A DNA stretch of 64,000 bases from positions 5,271,501-5,335,500 of the forward strand of contig NZ_CP069338.1 of assembly GCF_016859125.1 (NCBI RefSeq). Reading direction: 5' to 3'. The first letter of the stretch is position 1; each line of letters opens with the position of its first letter. A model generated the notes under the pieces. That model saw only the letters and a list, made by a program, of their open reading frames with translations, did no database searches and was not told the DNA's origin. Both the position numbers and the translations under genes were made by a program. The DNA comes from Archangium violaceum (lineage in GTDB: Bacteria; Myxococcota; Myxococcia; Myxococcales; Myxococcaceae). Below are positions 56,619 through 64,000 of the stretch, one piece after another.

Positions 56619-57020
56619 CGAGGGAACAGACACCAGTCTTCCTCCGCGAGGTGGAAGATGCGCACTCTCATCCTGACAGCGGGCCTGTTCCTGGCCCTTT
56701 CGGCTCGAGCCCAGACGCAGGATCCCGGACATGGGCATGAGACCCATGGCGGGCACGAGGCACCTGGAGAGCCCTCGGCTCCTGGCGGGCACGAGGCCCA
56801 CGAAGCGCAAGAGGCTCATGGCGCGCATGGCGCCGGACACAGGGGCCATGGGGGCGGAGAGTCCCTGGAGGTGCGCTCACTGCGGGACATTCCCCTGATG
56901 CGACGGGGCTCGGGCACCTCGTGGCAGCCGGACCTCATCCCTCCGTCGATGCTGCACTGGGACGTGGCGGGGTGGGGCTTCATGTTCCAGGGCCTGCTCT
57001 TCGGCGGCTACGACGTGCAG
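56619..57020 (+). repeat. 402-bp repeat, copy 2 (intact His-rich gene)
   Basis: Matches 54541-54942 with no gaps. This copy continues into the full-length gene, so it is probably the original. Confidence 0.88.
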
Positions 57021-58064
57021 AGCGGGCCGCGGGGAGACAGCGCGTTCACCGCACTCGGCTGGCTGATGCTCATGGTGAACCGGGAGCTGCCCTCGGGGCA
57101 GCTCGTCGGGAGCATCATGGTGAGCCCCGAGCCCTTCACGGCCGGCGCGGATGGCGGCTATCCGCTGCTGCTCCAGACGGGAGAGACCTACCAGGGCGAG
57201 CCCCTGCGCGACCGTCAGCACCCGCATGAGCTCTTCATGGAGCTGGCCGTCTCGTACTCGCACTACTTCTCGGACACCTGGGGGCTGCTGCTCTACGCGG
57301 CGCCCGCGGGCGAGCCGGCGTTGGGCCCGGTGGGCTTTCCGCATCGGGCCTCGGCCTGGTACGACCCGCTGGCACCACTGGGACACCACTGGCAGGACGC
57401 CACGCACATCTCCTTCGGGGTGCTGACCGCGGGCCTGCTCACGCCGACGGCGAAGCTGGAGTTCTCCTGGTTCAACGGCCGCGAGCCCGACGAGGACCGC
57501 TACGGCCTGGACCTGCGGGCGCCGGACTCGTTCTCCGTGCGGCTGTCGGCCAACCCCACGGCCCGGGTGAGCGCGCAGGTGTCCTACGGCTTCCTGCGGA
57601 GCCCCGAGCTGCTCGAACCGGACGTGTCGCTGCACCGGCTCACCGCGTCGGCCACGTACCACGCGCCCTTCGGAAGCAGGGGCTTCTGGGCGACCACGGC
57701 CATCTACGGCCGCAACGTGGAGGGCGAGGAGGCGCCCACCGACTCCTTCCTCCTGGAGAGCAGCCTGGACCTGGACGGGCACCACGTCGTCTTCGGCCGC
57801 ACCGAGTACGTCCGGAAGGCGGGGCACGACCTGGTGCTCCCCGAGGCGCTGGAGCACTCCGTCTTCGATGTGGGCAACCTGGTGCTGGGCTACGTCTACA
57901 ACTTCGGCCCCTTCGGGCCGGTGCGGCCGGGGGTGGGCGTGCGGGGCGCGCTGAACGTGGTGCCGGAGGGGCTCGAGCCCTTCTACGGCAGCCGCACCCC
58001 GGTGGGCGGCATGGTGTACGTCCGCCTGACCCCCGCCGGGAGCCCCCCCATGGGCAATCCCTGA
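56658..58064 (+). CDS. His-rich secreted, outer-membrane barrel-like protein linked to copper export
   Basis: 468 residues. Signal peptide [19 protein letters not shown], then about 50 residues rich in His, Gly and Glu ([20 protein letters not shown]), suited to metal binding. The remainder is beta-rich with alternating aromatic residues (KLEFSWFNGREPDEDRYGLD, ARVSAQVSYGFLRSPELLEP) and ends PVGGMVYVRLTP, typical of an outer-membrane barrel. Conserved RQHPHELFMELAVSYSHYF suggests a further His-based site. Such proteins occur near copper ATPases; here it is separated from the ATPase by the duplicated segment. Exact role unknown. Confidence 0.7.
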   Translation: MRTLILTAGLFLALSARAQTQDPGHGHETHGGHEAPGEPSAPGGHEAHEAQEAHGAHGAGHRGHGGGESLEVRSLRDIPLMRRGSGTSWQPDLIPPSMLHWDVAGWGFMFQGLLFGGYDVQSGPRGDSAFTALGWLMLMVNRELPSGQLVGSIMVSPEPFTAGADGGYPLLLQTGETYQGEPLRDRQHPHELFMELAVSYSHYFSDTWGLLLYAAPAGEPALGPVGFPHRASAWYDPLAPLGHHWQDATHISFGVLTAGLLTPTAKLEFSWFNGREPDEDRYGLDLRAPDSFSVRLSANPTARVSAQVSYGFLRSPELLEPDVSLHRLTASATYHAPFGSRGFWATTAIYGRNVEGEEAPTDSFLLESSLDLDGHHVVFGRTEYVRKAGHDLVLPEALEHSVFDVGNLVLGYVYNFGPFGPVRPGVGVRGALNVVPEGLEPFYGSRTPVGGMVYVRLTPAGSPPMGNP

Positions 58065-58114
58065 GCGGCCACCAGGAAGCGTGCACTCCCCGGGCGCCTC
58101 ATTAGACTGGGAGC

Positions 58115-59200
58115 ATGTTTTCTTCTCGTGAGGAAGCCCGCGGGCCGGGCGCGCCGTCGTCAGGACTCGTCTCGGTGGTCCGGCTCCCCCAGAGCTGGTT
58201 CATCCTCTGCTCCTCGCGCGAGCTGGGGAACAAGCCGCTCGCGCGCACGCTCCAGGGCCAGCCGCTCGTCCTCTTCCGCAACGAGACCGGCAAACCCGCC
58301 GCGCTGGTGGACCGCTGCCCCCACCGCAACGTGCCCCTGTCCATGGGGCGCGTGGTGGGGGGCCAGCTCCAGTGCGGCTATCACGGCTGGCGCTTCGACG
58401 CCTCGGGCCAGTGCCGCGCCATCCCCGGCCTCATCGGCGAGCCCGGCGCGAAGTCCCGCTGCGCCTCCTGGCACGCCACGCGCGAGCAGGACGGCTTCAT
58501 CTGGGTGTACTCCACCCCCGGCGTCGAGCCCTCGCACGAGCCCTACCGCTTCCCCCTGCTGGACGCCCACGGCTACAGCACCGTGCGCCGCACCCTGCGC
58601 GCGAAGGGCTCGCTCCATTCCACGCTGGAGAACACGCTCGACGTGCCCCACACGGCCTTCCTCCACGGCGGCCTGTTCCGCACCGAGAAGAAGCGCAACG
58701 AAATCGAGGTGGTGGTGCGCCGGGGCGCGGACCGCGTGGAGGCCGAGTACATCGGCGAGCCACGGCCGGAGGGGCTCGTGGGCAAGCTGCTGGCCCCCGG
58801 CGGTGGCGTGGTGCAGCACTTCGACCGCTTCCTGCTGCCGTCCATCGCCCAGGTGGAGTACCGCATCGGCGACGACAGCCATCTCCTCGTCACCTCGGCG
58901 ATGACGCCCGCGGACGACTGGGACACGCTGGTGTACGCGGTCGTCACCTTCCGCATGCCCCTGCCGCACTGGTTGGTGAAGCCGTTCCTCACCCCGGTGG
59001 CGCTGCACATCTTCCAGCAGGACGCCCGCATCCTCGCGCGCCAGACGGAGACCATCCGCCGCTTCGGCTCGGAGACCTATGCGTCCACCGAGGTCGACGT
59101 GCTCGGCCCGCTCATCCTCCGCCTCCTGCGCCAGGCCGAGCGCGAGAAGGTGGTCAACTCGGTGGAAGTTCAGGAGACGCGGCTGAAGATGCAGGTGTGA
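58115..59200 (+). CDS. Rieske non-heme iron oxygenase
   Basis: 361 residues. Rieske ligands in CPHRNVPLSMGRVVGGQLQC GYHGW (C-x-H ... C-x2-H). The mononuclear iron motif is LENTLDVPHTAFLHGG with Asp and two His. This is the oxygenase-component architecture of ring-hydroxylating and related (for example cholesterol- or choline-type) enzymes; no reductase or small subunit lies nearby, so the substrate is unknown. ATG 58115 begins MFSSREEARGPG. A 50-bp gap separates it from the His-rich gene. Confidence 0.88.
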   Translation: MFSSREEARGPGAPSSGLVSVVRLPQSWFILCSSRELGNKPLARTLQGQPLVLFRNETGKPAALVDRCPHRNVPLSMGRVVGGQLQCGYHGWRFDASGQCRAIPGLIGEPGAKSRCASWHATREQDGFIWVYSTPGVEPSHEPYRFPLLDAHGYSTVRRTLRAKGSLHSTLENTLDVPHTAFLHGGLFRTEKKRNEIEVVVRRGADRVEAEYIGEPRPEGLVGKLLAPGGGVVQHFDRFLLPSIAQVEYRIGDDSHLLVTSAMTPADDWDTLVYAVVTFRMPLPHWLVKPFLTPVALHIFQQDARILARQTETIRRFGSETYASTEVDVLGPLILRLLRQAEREKVVNSVEVQETRLKMQV

Positions 59201-59322
59201 ACGGCGCACCTGCGCTGCAGCGGACATTCCGGGACCCGCGGGGCTCACCCACTTTCCACCAGTGCACACTGTGCCCCGGTGGGGCATGGCCGGAAGTTGG
59301 GGGGGATTGTCACCCTCCCGTC

Positions 59323-59925
59323 ATGCCCTCCGCGCTGACCAACGAGAAACTCATTTTCGCACAGTCCGTGGATGCCCTCTTCGTGCGCGCCCTGGGGCCG
59401 CACCTCACCCGGGAGGGACGGCGCCGACTGAAGGACGTGGGCCTGGACCTGAACGAGCCGCTGCGGCCGGCCTACGCGCTCGAGCAGTGGAAGGCCTTCC
59501 TGCGCGTGGCCGCGAGCGACGTCTTCCCGGCGTCCTCGCCCCGGGAGGCGTGGTTCAGCCTGGGCGAGCGCTACCTGCAGGGCTTCCGTCAGACGGCGCA
59601 GGGGCGCGCGAGCATGTCGCTCGTGACGCGGCTGGGCCCCCGGCACACGCTGGAGCGGGTGCCGCACAACGTGCGCGCGGGCAACAACTTCAACGAGGTG
59701 CGGGTGGAGGAGCTGGGCACCCACGCGGCCACGCTGTGGATGAAGGACGTCATCGCCGACAACCCCTTCTTCGCGTGTGGCTTCCTCTCCGAGACGCTGC
59801 GCGCGGCCGGGGCCGGTGACATCTCCGTGCACCCGGTGGCCTTCGACGGGACGGCCGCCACCTTCCGGCTCACCTGGACGCACGCCGCCACCCGGCCGGC
59901 CGCCGTGGCGCTGACGCTGCGCTGA
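59323..59925 (+). CDS. DUF2378 (TIGR02265) protein
   Basis: 200 residues from ATG 59323. DALFVRALGPHLTREGRRRL near the start, then HTLERVPHNVRAGNNFNEVR and the C-terminal DISVHPVAFDGTAATFRLTW follow the Myxococcus DUF2378 (TIGR02265) family, which is expanded in myxobacteria and otherwise of unknown function. No signal peptide. It stands alone behind the Rieske gene. Confidence 0.85.
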   Translation: MPSALTNEKLIFAQSVDALFVRALGPHLTREGRRRLKDVGLDLNEPLRPAYALEQWKAFLRVAASDVFPASSPREAWFSLGERYLQGFRQTAQGRASMSLVTRLGPRHTLERVPHNVRAGNNFNEVRVEELGTHAATLWMKDVIADNPFFACGFLSETLRAAGAGDISVHPVAFDGTAATFRLTWTHAATRPAAVALTLR

Positions 59926-59927
59926 GG

Positions 59928-60256
59928 CTCGGGACCACGGGCGCCAACTACGTCGCCAGCACGGAGTACGCCCTCTCGCTCGCGGGCGGGCCGTCTGGCA
60001 TTGCCTCGGATGACCCCATCCAGCCCAACCTGTTCCCCTCGGACGTGCAGGTGGACTTCACCACGGCCGCCGTCGCGGACACCACGCCTCCGTTGTTTCC
60101 TGGAGGGGGGCCTGGTTTCCGCGCACCTCATCCAGGAGGCGGCATGAAGGCAGGCAAGGCGAGTGTCATCGCGGTGCTTTCGTGTGCGCTGGGCGCATCC
60201 CTGGAGGACTCGGGCTCCGCGCGGTGGGACACCTTCCTGCTCACCCTCGAGCCCTG
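59928..60256 (+). pseudogene. gene remnant truncated by IS1182
   Basis: No start codon. The frame from 59928 reads LGTTGANYVASTEYALSLAG then SDDPIQPNLFPSDVQVDFTT and runs to TFLLTLEP, where a stop is formed by the first bases of the IS1182 element (CCC then TGA at 60255-60257). The first half looks like the end of an extracellular beta-rich protein; the second half is doubtful. Nothing on the far side of the element clearly continues it. Confidence 0.4.
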
Positions 60257-61997
60257 AAGAGCAGTCGATAAATCCCTCGCGGGAGCAGAGCGCGATCAGG
60301 AAGTGGAGGGGAGGGCGGAGGAAATCGCCCATCCCGAGGCGCGGAGTTGGAGGGGGGGGTTGTACAGGTGGGAAGCAGGCGAGAGCGGGATTCAACCACA
60401 CAGCCCGGGGGCTCATCGCCTGGTTGGAGCCTGAGAGGCCCGGTCACACCACACGCGGCAGGGGGCTGGCCGTCAGAAGCCAGCAGGCAAGGCGGTGACC
60501 TGGTCCACCGGCACCGGACTGATGCCGCCACCGAGAGAGGCCGCGTTGCCTGGAGCCAGCTCGAGGAGGTGAGCCGGCTCGGCAAGCGCGCTCTGGCGCG
60601 CCAGCAGCGCATCCACCAGAGGCTGGCCGTGTGCGGCCAGGTTGTGCGCCAGGGCCACCAGCAAGGCGACACACTTCACCTTGTCCAGCCCCCGCACCGT
60701 CACCTGCGTCAGGCCATAGCGCCCCTTCACCTGCGCGTTGACGTTCTCCACCAGGCCGGCGCGGGCCTTGTACTGCTCCTTGGCCTCGTCGGTGCGCATG
60801 CGCTCACGCCACGCCTCTACCTCGGGGGAATGGTCCCCCTGCTGCCCGGCCTGGGCCATGCGCTCGGGCACCGAAATGAGCGCTTCAACCCCCTTGGCCG
60901 CGCACTGCTTCACGTCTGCGCACGTGGCATGGCCGCCATCGGCCAGCACGCGCTCGGGCACCTGGCCCGTGCGTTGCTCAATCTGCTCCACCATGGGGCT
61001 CACGCTGCCCATGTCGCTGCCCTGGTTGGTGACTTCCACTCCCACAATCGTTCGCGGCCCTCCCAGCGCCTCCCCAGCCACCGCGAATTGCAGGTTGTAG
61101 GCGGGTCGGAAACCCCCATCGGCCATCTTCATCACCCGTGCATCCGCATCCGTGGAGGAGGCGCGCACCTTCTCCTTGTCCGCCCCCTTCTTCCTGGCCT
61201 GCTGTTGCTTTATCGCCTCCAGCGCCGCGTCCACCCGCGCCTGGTAGTCACGCGCCTTGGCCTCTCGTGTCGCCTGCTGCCCACGCGTCAGCTCCGGGTC
61301 GTCCTTCTGCGCCAGCACCGCTTGCAAGTGCAGCTCGGCCTGCTCCTGGCACTCCCGCAGCGACTGCTCCCGCCGGAACGAAGGCGCCGAGGCACTGGCC
61401 CTCACCCGCGTGCCGTCCTGCGCCACCTGCTCCAAACTCACCAGCCCCTGCTGCAACAGCACCGAGAGCACGTCGGTAAACACCTGCTGCAACACCTCCA
61501 GGTGCTCCACCCGGAACTGGCTCAGCTTGTCGTGGCTCACCTTCACTCCACCGGCCAGCCACTGGTACGCCCTGTCCTCCTCGCACCGGCGCGCCAGCTC
61601 CGTCGCCGTCCCCACTCCCTGCTGAATCCCGTACACCCACAGCGCCAACAGCAACCGGGGACTTGTCACCGGGCGTCCCGCATGTCCCTCCACCGCCTTG
61701 GCCCCGGCCAGAAAGCCTCTCAGGTCCAACGCCTCCACCGCCGCCGCCACTACCCGCACCGGGTGCTCCGGCTCCACCAACTGCTCCGGCATCTGCTTGA
61801 ACAGCCAGCCTTGCGACCTGTCCGGCTCTTTCGTCCGGACTCTTCCCTCTGCTGCCCGCGCTTTCTTCTGGCTCACTCCCCCTGCCTACTTCACATGGTA
61901 CCTCTTGCACCCGAACCCCAGGGGTGGGGCTTTGCCTTCCCCACCCACCTTTGGATCACCCAGCTTTCACTTCCTGGGATTTATCGAGCGCTCTTGA
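60255..61997 (-). mobile_element. IS1182-family insertion element
   Basis: Inverted repeats TGAAGAGCAGTCGATAAATC (from 60255) and, inward from 61997, TCAAGAGCGCTCGATAAATC (17 of 20 identical). A 4-bp target duplication GCCC flanks the element (60251-60254 and 61998-62001). The length is 1743 bp. The transposase gene is intact, so the element may still be mobile. Confidence 0.88.
60473..61876 (-). CDS. IS1182-family transposase
   Basis: 467 residues, intact. N-terminal PDRSQGWLFKQMPEQLVEPE HPVR and SPRLLLALWVYGIQQGVGTA TELARR are typical of IS1182 transposases. Then VAQDGTRVRASASAPSFRRE (first Asp), a coiled insertion, VRASSTDADARVMKMADGGF, RVLADGGHATCADV (second Asp) and a C-terminal Glu region (ARAGLVENVNAQVKGRYGLT). 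No frameshift. The 220 bases left of its stop to the element's end hold no gene. Confidence 0.9.
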   Translation of the reverse strand: MSQKKARAAEGRVRTKEPDRSQGWLFKQMPEQLVEPEHPVRVVAAAVEALDLRGFLAGAKAVEGHAGRPVTSPRLLLALWVYGIQQGVGTATELARRCEEDRAYQWLAGGVKVSHDKLSQFRVEHLEVLQQVFTDVLSVLLQQGLVSLEQVAQDGTRVRASASAPSFRREQSLRECQEQAELHLQAVLAQKDDPELTRGQQATREAKARDYQARVDAALEAIKQQQARKKGADKEKVRASSTDADARVMKMADGGFRPAYNLQFAVAGEALGGPRTIVGVEVTNQGSDMGSVSPMVEQIEQRTGQVPERVLADGGHATCADVKQCAAKGVEALISVPERMAQAGQQGDHSPEVEAWRERMRTDEAKEQYKARAGLVENVNAQVKGRYGLTQVTVRGLDKVKCVALLVALAHNLAAHGQPLVDALLARQSALAEPAHLLELAPGNAASLGGGISPVPVDQVTALPAGF

Positions 61998-62002
61998 GCC
62001 CG

Positions 62003-62071
62003 CCCTCCGGCCTCACTTTTCTCCAACCTGTCCGACAATCGGACAAGTTGCGGAAGACAGCGCCCGGAGGG
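62003..62071. repeat. nested inverted repeat beside IS1182
   Basis: Outer arms CCCTCCGG (62003-62010) and CCGGAGGG (62064-62071); inner arms TGTCCGA (62029-62035) and TCGGACA (62039-62045) around CAA. It lies between the element and the stop of the GNAT gene, so it may act as that gene's terminator. Confidence 0.4.
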
Positions 62072-62095
62072 TCTCCTGCTTCGACGGGCCCCTCT

Positions 62096-62905
62096 TCAGT
62101 GGCCCTTCGCCGCGGCCATGTAGAAGTGGATGCGCGTCACGGCCCGGTAGCCCATGCGCAGGTAGACGGGGTAGCCGGCCGGGGTGGCGTGCAGCGTCGT
62201 GCGCTGCAGCCCCTGGGTGCGGTGCGTCTCGGCGAGCGCCTTGCGGATGACGGCCTCGGCGCAACCGAGCTTGCGGTGCTCACTCATGGTCGCCACCAGC
62301 GCGACGTAGGCGATGCCGTCCACCGGGAGGACGGTCGCGCAGCTCGCGGGCTTCCCATCGCGGTAGCTCACGTAGCCCACGCCCTGGTTGTCGCCCGAGA
62401 AGTAGGCCGGCACGTCGAGGGGTTCGCGCACCAGGTCGCGTGGGGTGTCGTAGGAGTGCGCGTTGATGTCCGCCACGTCATTGCGGCCTTGTGAATCCAC
62501 CGCCTGTCGGAACTCGAGGGCGGGCAGGGGCCGCACGGGCTCCACGAGGCGGTCGGTGACCATGCCGGTGGTGTCCAGGCCCGGATTGAGTCCGTAGGGG
62601 GCGAGCAGCTCGGCGGCCCGAGAACGGAACCCCGGCGCCAGCCAGTCCTCGCACACGGCGAACATCCACGCGCACCCCCGGGATTCGAAGTAGCGGGCGG
62701 CGGCGGCGGCGCTGCGCTGCAGTTCCTCCGCCGTCTCGTGGGGGCCTCGGGGCATGGCGATGTTCAGCATCTGCCAGACGCCATTGGCCGAGGCGATGTG
62801 CACTTCGGGCAGATCGAGCACCTCGCCGTTGGGGCTGTGCCGGGCGAAGAAGCGCCAGGCGCCGAGGAGCTGCGTATTGGATTCGAGGATTTCGTCGATG
62901 GGCAT
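62096..62905 (-). CDS. GNAT-family acetyltransferase
   Basis: 269 residues. The C-terminal half is a GNAT domain: GYVSYRDGKPASCATVLPVD, then IAYVALVATMSEHRKLGCAE AVIRKAL as the acetyl-CoA loop, with KLGCA in place of the commoner G-x-G/A. YPVYLRMGYRAV is the usual end motif. The N-terminal 130 residues are a less conserved, possibly degenerate second GNAT domain. Substrate unknown. ATG 62905; divergent from the helicase gene at 63014. Confidence 0.8.
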   Translation of the reverse strand: MPIDEILESNTQLLGAWRFFARHSPNGEVLDLPEVHIASANGVWQMLNIAMPRGPHETAEELQRSAAAAARYFESRGCAWMFAVCEDWLAPGFRSRAAELLAPYGLNPGLDTTGMVTDRLVEPVRPLPALEFRQAVDSQGRNDVADINAHSYDTPRDLVREPLDVPAYFSGDNQGVGYVSYRDGKPASCATVLPVDGIAYVALVATMSEHRKLGCAEAVIRKALAETHRTQGLQRTTLHATPAGYPVYLRMGYRAVTRIHFYMAAAKGH

Positions 62906-63013
62906 GTGTTCTCCAGTTTACAGATGTCCCATCCCACGGCAGCCCACCCTCCGTCCAGGCGGGTGCGTTGACGCCTCCCCTAAACCGGTGTTCAGTCAGA
63001 GGGAGAGAGCGCC

Positions 63014-64000
<987 letters not shown>

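Noticed and set aside
58115-59200. Biosynthetic gene cluster around the Rieske oxygenase
   Set aside because: Neighbours are a DUF2378 protein, a barrel-like protein and an IS; no reductase, transferase or core synthase lies nearby.

Overview
High-GC DNA from a myxobacterium (Myxococcota, most likely the Archangium/Cystobacter group). The basis is protein content rather than rRNA: a CglD-type adventurous-gliding lipoprotein with thrombospondin-3 repeats and a VWA domain, a DUF2378 (TIGR02265) protein, a TIGR02266-type PilZ protein, a TIGR02270 protein and a degraded SitI6-like double-CXXCG immunity gene are all typical of this group. No tRNA, rRNA, CRISPR array, origin or prophage structural gene was seen.

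Layout. 1-9.6 kb is chromosomal housekeeping and secretory genes: a neutral-ceramidase-like lipoprotein, an ABHD18-type hydrolase, a discoidin-domain metallophosphatase, a YqiA-type esterase, a FabL-like SDR lacking its catalytic Tyr, and a PhzF-family protein. 9.6-24.8 kb is an accessory island. It holds IS110 remnants, a minus-strand toxin/immunity-like pair, a collapsed IS21 element, and two effector clusters of type VI secretion (T6SS) accessory type. Cluster 1 is DUF4150, DUF6484, TIGR02270, a thiolase-fold protein, an AHH nuclease, Imm11 and Imm49. Cluster 2 is a DUF2169 remnant, a thiolase-fold protein, a DUF4150-toxin fusion and an SMI1-like protein. An IS701 element separates them and has destroyed the DUF2169 gene of cluster 2. 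25.8-41 kb is core again: sbcDC, a PilZ protein, cglD, a DUF2914 protein, a large cyclase/ATPase/TPR regulator and an M14 peptidase.

41.0-44.1 kb is a roughly 3-kb module inserted exactly at the 3' end of a metallo-beta-lactamase-fold gene and bounded by identical 38-bp direct repeats. The host gene keeps a working terminus and its displaced original last codons can still be read on the far side. Inside, a lipoprotein gene has since been split by an IS1380 element with a 5-bp target duplication. 44-60 kb carries sthA, then a metal-resistance block: an ECF sigma factor with a Cys-rich tail and a copper-type P1B ATPase with two YHS and two Cys-rich metal-binding modules. Downstream, a tandem duplication has created an in-frame chimera of a His-rich secreted protein and the last 76 residues of the ATPase. 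Beyond it come the intact His-rich protein, an SDR, an M4 metalloprotease, a Rieske oxygenase and a DUF2378 protein. The window closes with an intact IS1182 element (4-bp target duplication), a GNAT protein and the start of an Lhr-type helicase.

The accessory parts look like sites where toxin/immunity cargo is repeatedly gained and lost. No T6SS structural genes are present, so any secretion apparatus must be encoded elsewhere. All assignments come from reading motifs and translations; no database search was run.
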